A stretch of DNA of 35,697 nt from Candidatus Gastranaerophilales bacterium (lineage in GTDB: Bacteria > Cyanobacteriota > Vampirovibrionia > Gastranaerophilales > Gastranaerophilaceae). The notes under the pieces are model-generated. The model made no database searches. It was not told the origin of the DNA and was given only the letters and a program-made list of their open reading frames with translations. Positions 24,101 through 32,198 of the stretch are shown in pieces (positions within the stretch are counted from its first letter, which is position 1; each line of letters starts with the position of its first letter). The stretch spans positions 1 through 35,697 of the forward strand of contig CAAGHI010000067.1 in the NCBI GenBank assembly GCA_900769645.1, written 5' to 3'. The translations under genes and the position numbers were made by a program.

Positions 24101-24363
24101 AAAGCCACGGCAACTGCATGTTTACACCATTCTTCTTTAAGCGGACAATTACATCTTGCCTCAACTTTGTTTTTCTTAAAAATAAGGTCAGTATTATAAT
24201 GATCCTGAAAATTTCCTTTTACCTTAGCCATGTAAAAGTTTTTTTCGGGATACGAATCAAATACCATATCTTTGAGATGGTATTCATAACCTCTGCGCCA
24301 ACTACCGGCGCCTGCATGTTCTTTTATAAATTTGTAATTAAATTCCTGCTGTTTGGCACTCAT
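21178..24363 (-). CDS. SNF2-family DEAD/DEAH helicase with SWIM zinc finger
   Basis: A 1061-residue protein. Residues 71-82 (C-x-C-x6-C-x-H) form a SWIM zinc finger. About 595-770 is the SNF2 N-terminal ATPase lobe, with LADDMGLGKTLQALAV and the DEAH-like box ILDESQNIKN. About 880-1010 is the helicase C lobe, with LISLKAGGTGLNLT, YDPWWNPAVEDQATDRAYRI and GQTKKVFVYRL. Proteins of this type are DNA translocases of the RapA/SNF2 group, but the exact role is unknown. It could remodel DNA-protein or polymerase complexes. A good promoter lies about 75 bases upstream. It appears to be a single-gene unit. Confidence 0.92.
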   Translation of the reverse strand: MSAKQQEFNYKFIKEHAGAGSWRRGYEYHLKDMVFDSYPEKNFYMAKVKGNFQDHYNTDLIFKKNKVEARCNCPLKEEWCKHAVAVALKAIDEHAYEDWLETKYGMEFEFPDENTALTEEPQGSYLFHFNSKRKANFFSVLVRSRETGKVVRQIEPILRALIEAQKQNPDFELNNSQKVEVAIFQQLLTVSRQDKKAGWYDIPITKFGPMFTLLSKADEVLDEKTKERLKFMDEEWRLVLNVNTGAQGTILLSLEWKRPDKDDVYPLEEVRYFSRHLKWGRYKNIIFPTNIAMNSLPQNILKSSFTDLKDADGGKFIYEELPKLQEIMDVEIADNISQLMLTERPPLNIVTMGIDYDQSLKASLEFEYDGVVVPYSKTTAEKAPYITIKKPGEDLVYWIKRNLKHEQEAYQMLLACRFVPMQTNNLALEKENAIDFYNYYIKQAGDGWKFVEKDDMNFFKLMADPFKLCAKIDFSEESEDSFEIFLYGQVGEEIINFDEIYDTIQSGEKYSRIRSLGFVEYPSQDIYSIMRAFNSFDVYRNNDNKYIVKTYRAGLINELKNLNVELVLSDKFEAFWKQMSNFSTSEDLKLPEGINAEFREYQSKGFGWLWFMYKYGLNGILADDMGLGKTLQALAVVQKAKEEDGPMPVLVICPTTVVFNWKSEIQKFAPTLTTLELSGVDRKQFFKEIPNFDVVITSYALIRRDIAKLKEYNFRYIILDESQNIKNAMSQTAQAVKKLQASHKLALSGTPIENKLEELWSVFDFLMPGFLFSMAEFNSRYVNPIMERQDKTVEKRLKLQIYPFILRRMKRDVAKDLPDKVENIAYCELTDEQRDFYLQVLDSTKEELFKSIEQNGLEKSRLSIFSALLRLRQICCHPRLYDKENVKHIMKSGKFEKLKSMLEEIVDEGHRILLFSQFVNMLDIVKGWLEREGIPYEYLTGKTKDRQGAVERFNSNPHIPIFLISLKAGGTGLNLTGADYVIHYDPWWNPAVEDQATDRAYRIGQTKKVFVYRLITKNTVEEKIQKLKTVKRNLVDSVISVDRNIVKSLTMDDIREIFSVD

Positions 24364-24439
24364 TAATGAGTATCTCTTTCTTTTCCCTAAGGGTACAAAC
24401 TTTCGGATATAGAATAAATCTATAAGCCCTTATGCTCAC

Positions 24440-24467
24440 ATTATACATGAATAAGAAAAAAAGGCAA
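24440..24467 (-). promoter_or_regulatory. Promoter of the SNF2 helicase gene
   Basis: Leftward TTGCCT (24467-24462), 16 bases, TATAAT (24445-24440), about 77 bases before the start. Confidence 0.65.
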
Positions 24468-24482
24468 TAGATTTACAAAAAT

Positions 24483-24944
24483 TTATGCTAAGAAATAGTA
24501 GTGGAAGAAATATGCAAACGCAATTCCAAATAATGCGCCCATAATAACTTCAAACGGCGTATGTCCAAGAAGTTCTTTCAATTTCCCACCAATTGCTTGA
24601 ACATCGTGTTTGTAAAAATCGTCCATCATTCTGTTTAAGCAAGCTGCAGTTTTACCTGCTGCACGTCTAACTCCGGCTGCGTCATACATTGTGATTAGCG
24701 CAAATCCGATTGAGATTGCAAATACAATTGAATCAAAGCCTGAAATTATACCAACAGATGTTGCAAGTCCCATAACTCCCGCAGAGTGAGAACTTGGCAT
24801 TCCGCCTGTTGTTGTAAAAATCTTAAAATTAACTTTTTTTGACTTAATTGTAAAAATAAAAAATTTGATTACTTGTGCAAAAAACGCAGCCAAAACTCCT
24901 GCTGAAAGTGCTTCGTATCCTGTATTTGCGATATTAATTGTCAT
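24483..24944 (-). CDS. DUF212/YuiD family divergent PAP2-like membrane protein
   Basis: A 153-residue membrane protein. The phosphatase-like strings are GGMPSSHSAGVMGLATSVG (about 48-66) and MYDAAGVRRAAGKTA (about 87-101), followed by GHTPFEVIMGALFGIAFA, where the family keeps a His. These correspond to the divergent PAP2/acid phosphatase motifs of the YuiD group. A lipid-phosphate phosphatase role is plausible, but the family has no settled function known to me. Four hydrophobic stretches are seen. It has its own promoter (24978-25005) and ends about 40 bases before the SNF2 promoter. Confidence 0.88.
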   Translation of the reverse strand: MTINIANTGYEALSAGVLAAFFAQVIKFFIFTIKSKKVNFKIFTTTGGMPSSHSAGVMGLATSVGIISGFDSIVFAISIGFALITMYDAAGVRRAAGKTAACLNRMMDDFYKHDVQAIGGKLKELLGHTPFEVIMGALFGIAFAYFFHYYFLA

Positions 24945-24977
24945 TAAATCCTACTCTCTTTGTTTATGTGTAAAACC

Positions 24978-25005
24978 AGTATAACACAAGCATAAGGTTT
25001 GTAAA
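24978..25005 (-). promoter_or_regulatory. Promoter of the DUF212 gene
   Basis: Leftward TTTACA (25005-25000), 16 bases, TATACT (24983-24978), then about 33 bases to the ATG with a weak GAGTAGGA site. Confidence 0.65.
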
Positions 25006-25052
25006 ATGTTATATTGAAAGTTTTTTGGAAAATACTCTGGATTAAGTCGAGA

Positions 25053-25877
25053 TTATTCCTTTACGCCACCTTGCAAAATGTCGGAGATAAAATATTTTTT
25101 ACCCAATAAAAATACACCGATGACTGGGATTGTGCATATTACGGAACAGGCTAAAAGTTCGCCCCATTGCGTAATTTCACGGAAACTACCCTTGTATATT
25201 GCAAGTCCGACTGGCAATGTTCGCATTCCCTCTGAGTTTGTAACAATTAATGGCCACATAAAGCTGTTCCAAGTACTTACAAATGTGAAAATCGCCAATG
25301 TCGCAACAGTTGGCAATGCAAGTGGTAATGCGATTTTGAAAAATGTTTGAAAAAGATTGCAACCGTCAATTTTGGCAGATTCTTCCAAATCCTTTGGTAA
25401 GCCCAAAAAGTATTGACGCATTAAGAAAATTCCAAACCCACCAAAAAGCGCAGGTAAAATCAATGCCTGATAAGTGTCTATAAGATGCATTTCACGCATT
25501 AAAAAGTACAGCGGAATAATATTGACCTGTGGCGGAATTAGCATTGTAATTAAAAACAGCAAAAATAATGTATTTCTGTGTTTAAAATTTAGCCTTGCAA
25601 ATGCATATCCGGCAAGTGCCGCAAATATTACTTGTCCCACAGTTGCAATTGTTGCAACAACAAGGCTATTGAAAAAATACACGCTCATTGGAATTTCAGA
25701 AAAAACATTTTTGTAGTTGTCCAGAGTCATTTCTGGGTGAAAAATTCTGCCGGCATGAGCAAAAATCTCGTTATTGTCGGTAAAAGATAGATTTACCATT
25801 GCAAAAAACGGATAAAGCATGCTGATAGCGATAAGAATTAACGTTAAATATCCAAGAACAACTCTGAATTTCCTCAT
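25053..25877 (-). CDS. Carbohydrate ABC transporter permease (MalG/UgpE-type)
   Basis: A 274-residue permease with six likely helices. The EAA-loop is clear: LEESAKIDGCNLFQTFFKIA then LPLALP. PQVNIIPLYFLMREM, GGFGIFLMRQYFLGLP and WNSFMWPLIVTNSEGMRTLP are CUT1-family strings. It would form half of the inner-membrane channel of a sugar importer. The partner permease, binding protein and ATPase are not beside it, so either they lie elsewhere or it was relocated. TATAAT sits exactly six bases before the ATG and no ribosome site is seen. The gatD gene diverges from the same short region. Confidence 0.9.
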   Translation of the reverse strand: MRKFRVVLGYLTLILIAISMLYPFFAMVNLSFTDNNEIFAHAGRIFHPEMTLDNYKNVFSEIPMSVYFFNSLVVATIATVGQVIFAALAGYAFARLNFKHRNTLFLLFLITMLIPPQVNIIPLYFLMREMHLIDTYQALILPALFGGFGIFLMRQYFLGLPKDLEESAKIDGCNLFQTFFKIALPLALPTVATLAIFTFVSTWNSFMWPLIVTNSEGMRTLPVGLAIYKGSFREITQWGELLACSVICTIPVIGVFLLGKKYFISDILQGGVKE

Positions 25878-25883
25878 AGGTTT

Positions 25884-25889
25884 ATTATA
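25884..25889 (-). promoter_or_regulatory. -10 element of the ABC permease gene, leaderless type
   Basis: Leftward TATAAT, AAACCT, then the ATG. The -35 is not clear. Confidence 0.6.
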
Positions 25890-25899
25890 TCACGAATTT

Positions 25900-25928
25900 T
25901 TGGTTATTTTAGATATATGTGCTATAAT
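25900..25928 (+). promoter_or_regulatory. Promoter of gatD
   Basis: TTGGTT (25900-25905), 17 bases, TATAAT (25923-25928), nine bases before the ATG at 25938. It overlaps the upstream part of the divergent permease promoter. Confidence 0.6.
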
Positions 25929-25937
25929 TGGCATGTT

Positions 25938-26672
25938 ATGGAAGAGAAAAATTTGAAAATATCAATAGCGCATTTGTACCCGAAACTTCTTAATTTATAT
26001 GGAGATTTAGGTAATATTATCACACTTGTCAAACGTTGCGAGTGGCGTGGAATTTCTGTTGAGGTTGAACAAATTGACGTTGGCGACAAAATTAGCGAAC
26101 ATGATTTGTATTTTATCGGCGGAGGTCAAGATAAACAGCAACAAGATGTCGCAAGTGAACTTTACAGAAATAAAGATTTTTTGAACTCAGAACGTGATAG
26201 GGGCGCGGTTTTTCTTGGAATTTGCGGTGGTTATCAGCTTTTTGGACACTATTATCAACCGTTTGATGGCGAAAAACTTTTGGGCATAAGCCTTATGGAC
26301 GCTTATACAGTTGCCGGTAAAAAACGTTTTATCGGAAATGTTACTGTGGAAACAGATTTTCTGACTCCGAAAACTCTTGTTGGGTTTGAAAATCACAGCG
26401 GTTTAACGTATTTGCAAGGTGATACAAAACCACTTGGGAAAGTAATTGTCGGAAATGGCAACAACGGGGAAGATAAAACAGCCGGCGGTAGGTACAAAAA
26501 TGTTTTTGGAACATACCTTCATGGGTCTTTGTTGCCGAAAAATCCTCATTTCGCAGACTATTTGATAGAACTTGCGCTTGAAAAACGTTATGGTGAAAAG
26601 ATTAAATTATCGAAATTGGACGATAAAATTGAGATGATGACGCACGAGTCGTTGGTTGGGAAAGCTTATTAA
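25938..26672 (+). CDS. gatD: Lipid II isoglutaminyl synthase, glutamine amidotransferase subunit GatD
   Basis: The start at 25938 is preferred because an in-frame ATG at 25917 lies upstream of the promoter -10. The product has 244 residues. YPKLLNLYGDLGNI opens it, IGGGQDKQQ follows, the nucleophile Cys is in GICGGYQLFG (residue 96), and a His in YLHGSLLPKNP (residue 196) completes the CobB/CobQ-type triad. GatD releases ammonia from glutamine for MurT, which amidates D-Glu of lipid II in the cytoplasm. MurT, normally its neighbour, is not in the window, so a CobQ-like amidotransferase of another pathway is the alternative. The stop overlaps the next gene in TAATG. Confidence 0.8.
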   Translation: MEEKNLKISIAHLYPKLLNLYGDLGNIITLVKRCEWRGISVEVEQIDVGDKISEHDLYFIGGGQDKQQQDVASELYRNKDFLNSERDRGAVFLGICGGYQLFGHYYQPFDGEKLLGISLMDAYTVAGKKRFIGNVTVETDFLTPKTLVGFENHSGLTYLQGDTKPLGKVIVGNGNNGEDKTAGGRYKNVFGTYLHGSLLPKNPHFADYLIELALEKRYGEKIKLSKLDDKIEMMTHESLVGKAY

Positions 26673-27097
26673 TGGAAAAGATTTTAGACTTATACAAAAA
26701 ATGGTGCACAATTTCAGACAAAATTAGGTTTTTGCTTGTCGGAGGGTTCAATGCAGCGTTTTCTTATGTGATTTTTGCGCTCGCAGTATTCATAATCGGA
26801 CATGAACATTACCAGTTGTGCGTCGCACTGCAGTGGATAATTTCGTCGGTTTTTTCTTTCGTAAACCAAAAAATCTTTGTATTTTGTACAAAAGGTCATT
26901 GGGTTAAAGAGTACTGCAAATGTTGCACTACGTGGCTTGTAAGCTATTTGTGTAATGCATTAATCTTAGAGGCAATTGTGCGCTATGTTACAAAAAACGT
27001 TTATGTCGGACAGTTGGTTTCGATATTCTTGGCGTCTGTTGTAACCTATGTTTTGTTTAAGCATTTTGCCTTCAAACACCGTCCAAAAGCGGATTAA
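26672..27097 (+). CDS. GtrA-like membrane protein
   Basis: A 141-residue protein with four transmembrane helices. The family signature KIRFLLVGGFNAAFSYVIFA opens it, then WIISSVFSFVNQKIFVF and a final FLASVVTYVLFKHFAFKHR. GtrA proteins are linked to moving polyprenyl-linked sugars across the inner membrane for glycan decoration. It is translationally coupled to gatD through TAATG. Its 3' end overlaps the convergent helicase gene by four bases. Confidence 0.9.
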   Translation: MEKILDLYKKWCTISDKIRFLLVGGFNAAFSYVIFALAVFIIGHEHYQLCVALQWIISSVFSFVNQKIFVFCTKGHWVKEYCKCCTTWLVSYLCNALILEAIVRYVTKNVYVGQLVSIFLASVVTYVLFKHFAFKHRPKAD

Positions 27098-29379
27098 TCG
27101 ATATCAACAGGTTCTCTTAAAATCTTGTCGATAGCTTCTCTTGCAGTAAACACAAGGGCTTCCGGAACGTTTTCGATTGTCGTAAATTGTCTTAAAACAT
27201 CGACAACACGCTTGAACGAACGTACAATATCACCTTCGCCCATATCGATTTGCTCAATTATTGTCTCCCATTCTGCGCCTTCGACCCACAACTCAATTAG
27301 CGATGAAAAATACGGATTAATATACATCGGAGCTTCAACCATATAGCGGTTTTGCACCTTTTCAACTTTGCGTCTGATGTTTCTGATTAGGTTCAAAGTT
27401 TTTCTGACAGGTTCAGAAATTGGCAAGAACGGAATATCAATCCTCAAATCTTCCGTCGTAATTGCGCAGATAACAGCTGCAAGTTGCGCTGGGGTAAGGT
27501 TTTCCAGTACATTTGAAAAAATGATTTGCGCAATGAAAAGCTCGTTTTCAGAACGGATTTGAGATGTCGTAATCCCTTGTGCTGTCGGATAATCATCTCT
27601 TAAATAGCCAAAATCTATCAAAACATTTCGGTGAGCAAGGAATTTGTTCCAGAAAATATCTCGTTGGCGCTCGATTTCTTTTTCAATCTTTTTAGAGCGA
27701 ACGTTAAAACGTTCCAAAACTTCAATATTTTTCGAGTGCTTTTTGTAAAGTTTGCACGTGTCGCATTGGAAACTGTGCATTTCATCAAGCATAGCCTTTG
27801 TTTCCTGACCAAATTGCTTGGCTTCCGGTGAAAGTGGTCTGTTTTTAGAGCGTTCTTGCTTGCAGATTTTTTTGTAAGTTTGACGATTTTGTACATAAAT
27901 ATGACGAATTTTGTCGTATTTCGCAATACTGTCATCGCTTAGTTTGTATGGACAAACAAATTCACGAGATTTAATTTCACCTTCGAGTTGTTTTTGTGCA
28001 AGCAACAACGGTTGCAATCTTGAGCCTGATGAAAAATATCCAAAACTTTTTAGGATAAGTTCTTTGGCTTCATCAAGACTAAATCTTTGTAGCAAGTTCA
28101 AAACCATTGAATAAGACGGTGAGAAACGACTTTCAAGTGGGTTTGCGTCACTCAAAACAAGTTCCGCAACCTCTTCTGGTGTTTGGAATTGTGTCCCGAC
28201 AATTGTGACATAGCCGACTTCGTCCATTCCTCTGCGTCCTGCACGACCTGACATTTGCAAAAATTCACTTGCTGTAAGCATTCTGTGACCTGAATCTGTC
28301 CTTTTGCTTGTGGAGCTGATAACTGTTGAACGTGCCGGCATGTTTATTCCGGCAGCCAAAGTTTCTGTTGCAAAAACGACTTTTATCAAGCCTTTTTGGA
28401 ATAATTTTTCAACAAGAATTTTCCAAGCCGGTAAAAGTCCGGCATGGTGTGATGCGACGCCACAAAGCAAGTATTCAATGTGCTTGTTGTTATATAGGTG
28501 TGGGTTTTCGGCAATATATTCATCTACAAACTGTTTTATCTGCGCTCTTTCGCCCTTTGTAATCAAGTCCAAAGATGCACATTTTTCCATCTGTTCGTCG
28601 CATTTTCTGCGAGAAAAAGTGAAGTATATCGCAGGAAGCATATCGTTTTCTTGCAGATTGCGGATAATTTCTTTTACATAAGATTTTTTATTCTGTAATT
28701 TTCTGCCAAAAACACGTTTTTCAGGTTTGATTTTTTTGTTAAGTTGTCCGCTCGGAGTCAATAGTGGTAAAAGCTTTGTCGGTTGAGAACTGTCAAAATA
28801 GAAAAATCTTAAAGGTACAGGTCTAAAATCTGTGTCTACGAGTTCAGTTTTTGAATGAACCGTATTTATCCAGTCGGTAAGCTCTTGAGCGTTGGCAACT
28901 GTTGCGGAAAGAGCGATTATCTGAACATTTGTCGGGCAGTAAATAATACTTTCTTCCCAAACCGTTCCGCGTTGTTCGTCGTTCATATAGTGAACTTCAT
29001 CAAGTACAACGTATTTTACGTCCTTCATATTGTCTGTAACAGAGCCAAAATTCGTGCCATAGAGCATATTGCGGAAAACTTCTGTTGTCATAACAACGAT
29101 TTGCGCATTTCTGTTAATCGAAGTGTCGCCCGTTAAAAGTCCGACTTTCTCTTGACCGTATTTAGTGCCGAAGTCGTAATATTTTTGGTTAGAAAGAGCT
29201 TTCAATGGAGTTGTGTAAAAAATTCTTGTCCCATTTTTTATTGCATTATTTATTGCGTGTTCTGCAATAACAGTTTTTCCGGCACCTGTCGGAGCGCACA
29301 CAACGACGCTTTTGCCATCGTCAATAAATTCACAGGCTTGTTTTTGAAAATCATCTAACTCAAATGGAAACTCGTTCAT
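27094..29379 (-). CDS. Ski2-like DEAD/DEAH RNA helicase with DSHCT end
   Basis: A 761-residue superfamily 2 helicase. Walker A APTGAGKT is at residues 29-36 and the DEVH box LDEVHYMND at about 126-134. Then come LSATVANAQELTDWI, SHHAGLLPAWK, FATETLAAGINMPAR and QMSGRAGRRGMDEVG (motif VI). A CDTCKLYKKH pair of cysteines lies in the middle, and the C-terminal 180 residues fit the DSHCT domain of Ski2/Mtr4 proteins. Cyanobacteria and plastids carry such enzymes, which unwind RNA for decay or processing. TTGGAG precedes the ATG, and an extended -10 (TGCTATAAT) lies upstream. Confidence 0.92.
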   Translation of the reverse strand: MNEFPFELDDFQKQACEFIDDGKSVVVCAPTGAGKTVIAEHAINNAIKNGTRIFYTTPLKALSNQKYYDFGTKYGQEKVGLLTGDTSINRNAQIVVMTTEVFRNMLYGTNFGSVTDNMKDVKYVVLDEVHYMNDEQRGTVWEESIIYCPTNVQIIALSATVANAQELTDWINTVHSKTELVDTDFRPVPLRFFYFDSSQPTKLLPLLTPSGQLNKKIKPEKRVFGRKLQNKKSYVKEIIRNLQENDMLPAIYFTFSRRKCDEQMEKCASLDLITKGERAQIKQFVDEYIAENPHLYNNKHIEYLLCGVASHHAGLLPAWKILVEKLFQKGLIKVVFATETLAAGINMPARSTVISSTSKRTDSGHRMLTASEFLQMSGRAGRRGMDEVGYVTIVGTQFQTPEEVAELVLSDANPLESRFSPSYSMVLNLLQRFSLDEAKELILKSFGYFSSGSRLQPLLLAQKQLEGEIKSREFVCPYKLSDDSIAKYDKIRHIYVQNRQTYKKICKQERSKNRPLSPEAKQFGQETKAMLDEMHSFQCDTCKLYKKHSKNIEVLERFNVRSKKIEKEIERQRDIFWNKFLAHRNVLIDFGYLRDDYPTAQGITTSQIRSENELFIAQIIFSNVLENLTPAQLAAVICAITTEDLRIDIPFLPISEPVRKTLNLIRNIRRKVEKVQNRYMVEAPMYINPYFSSLIELWVEGAEWETIIEQIDMGEGDIVRSFKRVVDVLRQFTTIENVPEALVFTAREAIDKILREPVDID

Positions 29380-29408
29380 AACTTCTCCAATACTCTAATT
29401 CTGTTTAT

Positions 29409-29437
29409 ATTATAGCATAGTTTTTTGAAGTTTTCTA
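29409..29437 (-). promoter_or_regulatory. Extended -10 promoter of the Ski2-like helicase gene
   Basis: Leftward TAGAAA, 17 bases, TATAAT (29414-29409) preceded by TGC, with about 30 bases to the start. Confidence 0.6.
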
Positions 29438-29493
29438 TAGTTTTTGTAGTATTTTATTTGAAATGCTCTTGTTGGGAAAATTATAATTGGGTA

Positions 29494-29523
29494 TAAAAAA
29501 ATAACACCCTAGAACGGGTGTCA
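29494..29523 (-). terminator. Terminator of the 29554 gene
   Basis: Leftward GACACCCG, a short loop, AGGGTGTT and then TATTTTTTTAT. It closes the leftward unit that ends at 29554. The plus strand also ends in TTTTT, so it may act both ways. Confidence 0.8.
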
Positions 29524-29553
29524 TTTTTATGAAAATTGATGAGTTGTTGCTTA

Positions 29554-29856
29554 TTAATTTAGCTCATCTTGGGCTTGAAGCTGTTTCTTCTTATAGTTGT
29601 GCATAACCGCATCAACAAGAAGCTCATAAGATTTCATATTCTCGATATTCGGGAATTCTTCTTTGAGTTGTTCTCTGACCATTGCTTCCAGCCTGCGTTC
29701 GTCAGAACTTGATTTCAATTCGTCAACTCCGCTAATCATACTGATGTAATCAGCGCTATTTCTGTCACGGTTCATAAAATTCAACCAGCGCAACTTTGGA
29801 CTGATTTGCTCATTCAAAGTTTTTACAATTTTTAAATTTTTTAAACGTTCCAACAT
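29554..29856 (-). CDS. Small helical protein of unknown function
   Basis: A 100-residue protein with GGAG upstream of the ATG and a clear terminator after the stop, so it is probably real. It is strongly charged and helical, with NEQISPKLRWLNFMNRDRNS, then SSSDERRLEAMVREQLKEEF and a Lys/Gln-rich end. No membrane segment or known motif is seen. It lies 111 bases after glyS in the same direction and may be partly cotranscribed with it. Confidence 0.65.
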   Translation of the reverse strand: MLERLKNLKIVKTLNEQISPKLRWLNFMNRDRNSADYISMISGVDELKSSSDERRLEAMVREQLKEEFPNIENMKSYELLVDAVMHNYKKKQLQAQDELN

Positions 29857-29967
29857 GAGTTGACTCCTACCAATTTATTTTCTTTTTTTTGAATTACCTT
29901 CTTTACACTATTGTAAAGTATCCTGAATAAAAAAATTTACTTTTTTACAGAGATTGTTTACAATTCT

Positions 29968-32016
29968 TTATAATTTGCTGAAATCTGCAAGGTGTGTGTA
30001 TTTTGATTTCAACAAAGTTAATAGTGCAAGTCTGTTTTCCTTAACATTTTCATCTTTGTCCATAACAAGTACGTCGTTAAAGAATTTTTCAACTGAAGGG
30101 TTAATTTCTTCTAATTGTTTCAAATACTTGTCATAGTCTACGTTTTCAGAAACTGTTTCTATTTGAGATAACAACATGCTCTCAGCTGGTTCTTTGAATA
30201 ATGCTTTATTAACTGATTTTTTGCTATCTTCTTTTAGAATTCTCAAAACTCTGTTGGCACTTTCAAGCATAGCAGGAGAATTCAATTTAGAAACTGCTTC
30301 TACACGTTTGATGTAATCTGCCAAATCTGTAAGCGGATTTTTGTTAGCTGCACAAGCTTCCAAGACATTTTTCTGATATTTGTCAGATAAGAAGATGATT
30401 AATCTTTGGATAAAGAAATCATAAATTTCTTCTGTAACTTTCCCAGAAACTCTGTTTACGCAAGAGCCTGCGGCTTTTTTTACTTTGTCAACAAAACCTT
30501 CGCCGACTGTTGAAATCGGTAACAAAAGTAATGTTTCATTTACCAAAGTTGCCAAGTCGATTTTCAAGTCGTTTGCAAGGATTGTTCTGATAATCCCTAG
30601 TGCTGCACGACGGACGCCCAATGGATCTGATGAACCGGTTGGTTTTTTACCTTCTGCAAATACTGCGCAAATATTGTCAATCTTGTCAGCAATACCAACG
30701 ATTTGACCTTCAAGAGTTTTTGCAATTTCGCCGTCTGCGTTTAGTGGGAAGTAGTGTTCCTTAATCCCTTCGCAAACATTTTCAGCTTCGCCTGACACTC
30801 TTGCATAGTCAGCTCCGATAAAGCCTTGAAGTTCTGTAAATTCAAATACCAATTTGGTTGCTAAGTCTGCTTTTGCCAAAAGAGCAGTTCTTTCAACTGT
30901 CGGGTTGTTGCCAACCATAAGTTTTGAAAGTTTAACAAGTCTTTGAGCCTTGTCGTACATTGTGCCCATACCTTTTTGGAATGTAATTCCCTTGATATCT
31001 TCAACGTAGTCAACAAGCGGCTTTTTGGTATCTTCATTAAAGAAGAATACGGCGTCATCAAGACGAGCTTTGATTACACGAACATTTCCGGCTGCAACAT
31101 TTTCAAAGTTTTGACCCAAATAGTTTGTCATTGTAATAAATTTGTTTATTAATTTGCCATCTTTATACAATGCAAAATATCTTTGGTGAACAGCCATTAC
31201 TGTAACAACCAATTCTTCCGGAAGTTTCAAATATTCTGTTGAAAATTCGCAAACTGCAGGAACTGGATATTCTGTAATAAATGTAACTTCTTCTAACAAG
31301 TCATCAGTGTAATATGGCTCTGCACCAAGTTTTGCGGCTTCTTCTTTTGCTCTTTCGATGATTAATTGTTTTCTTTCGTCTTGATTTACAATTACGTTGT
31401 GTTTACGAAGAATTTCGATGTAATCATCTGGACTTGAGATAACAGCTTCTTTTTCGGCTGCAAATCTGTGCCCACGAGTTACGTTAGAGCTTTCTCTGTC
31501 GATGATTTTGATTTTAACTTCTTCACTATCCAAAATAGAAACAATCCATCTGATTGGACGTGAGAATTTAACTTCGTTTTCAGCCCATCTCATAAAGTGT
31601 GATCCTTGAAGTTTCAACACAATTGCCGGAACATTGTCTTTTAAAAGTTCAACAATAGATTTTCCTTTAATAACAATTTTTGCGTGAATGTAATCGTTTT
31701 CGATATACAAATCTTCCGGAGAAATTCCGTTTTTCTTACAAAAACCTTCGCCGGCTCTTGTCAAATTGCCATTTTCATCATAAGCAACTTTTTTGATAGG
31801 ACCTTTAACGATTTTTTCTTCGTCTTTACTTTGTTTTTCAAGCCCAGAAACGATTACTGCAAGACGTCTTGGGGTCGCATAAACATCAACTTTTTCGAAT
31901 GTAACTTTGTTAGAATTCAAAAAGTTTTCAAAACCTGTTTTTAGCTGCTGAATAGCAGATGGAATAAATTTATAAGGGAGCTCTTCACACCCAACTTCTA
32001 ATAAATATTTGCTCAT
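29968..32016 (-). CDS. glyS: Glycyl-tRNA synthetase beta subunit
   Basis: A 682-residue protein of normal length. Family strings include LLEVGCEELPYKFIPSAIQQ, RTGFENFL-type helices, YATPRRLAVIVSGLE, KGPIKKVAYDENG, HFMRWAENEVKFSRPIRWIV and SSDPLGVRRAALGIIR. The beta chain binds tRNA-Gly and works with the alpha chain (GlyQ) as a heterotetramer in the cytoplasm. GlyQ is not adjacent; separate glyQ and glyS genes are known, including in cyanobacteria. The promoter is near perfect, and AAAGGA lies before the ATG. Confidence 0.97.
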   Translation of the reverse strand: MSKYLLEVGCEELPYKFIPSAIQQLKTGFENFLNSNKVTFEKVDVYATPRRLAVIVSGLEKQSKDEEKIVKGPIKKVAYDENGNLTRAGEGFCKKNGISPEDLYIENDYIHAKIVIKGKSIVELLKDNVPAIVLKLQGSHFMRWAENEVKFSRPIRWIVSILDSEEVKIKIIDRESSNVTRGHRFAAEKEAVISSPDDYIEILRKHNVIVNQDERKQLIIERAKEEAAKLGAEPYYTDDLLEEVTFITEYPVPAVCEFSTEYLKLPEELVVTVMAVHQRYFALYKDGKLINKFITMTNYLGQNFENVAAGNVRVIKARLDDAVFFFNEDTKKPLVDYVEDIKGITFQKGMGTMYDKAQRLVKLSKLMVGNNPTVERTALLAKADLATKLVFEFTELQGFIGADYARVSGEAENVCEGIKEHYFPLNADGEIAKTLEGQIVGIADKIDNICAVFAEGKKPTGSSDPLGVRRAALGIIRTILANDLKIDLATLVNETLLLLPISTVGEGFVDKVKKAAGSCVNRVSGKVTEEIYDFFIQRLIIFLSDKYQKNVLEACAANKNPLTDLADYIKRVEAVSKLNSPAMLESANRVLRILKEDSKKSVNKALFKEPAESMLLSQIETVSENVDYDKYLKQLEEINPSVEKFFNDVLVMDKDENVKENRLALLTLLKSKYTHLADFSKL

Positions 32017-32046
32017 AATAATATCCTTTAATTCTCTTGTAGCTTA

Positions 32047-32075
32047 ATTATATACTTGTAAAGCGAGAATGTAAA
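32047..32075 (-). promoter_or_regulatory. Sigma70 promoter of glyS
   Basis: Leftward TTTACA (32075-32070), 17 bases, TATAAT (32052-32047), about 30 bases before the start. Confidence 0.75.
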
Positions 32076-32198
32076 GTGATGGGATTGAGAATAAAAACCT
32101 CAATAAGTTGATTTTATTAATAATCATTAAGGAAGTGTAATGGTAAAATGGCAATTTTGAATAAAATAGAGTTTTATTATATATAAGTAGGTATAATT

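Noticed and set aside
25917..25937. Upstream ATG for gatD.
   Set aside because: It precedes the TATAAT box and the residues do not fit the family start.
28304..28681. A 125-codon plus-strand frame inside the Ski2-like helicase gene.
   Set aside because: Antisense shadow of a conserved helicase region.
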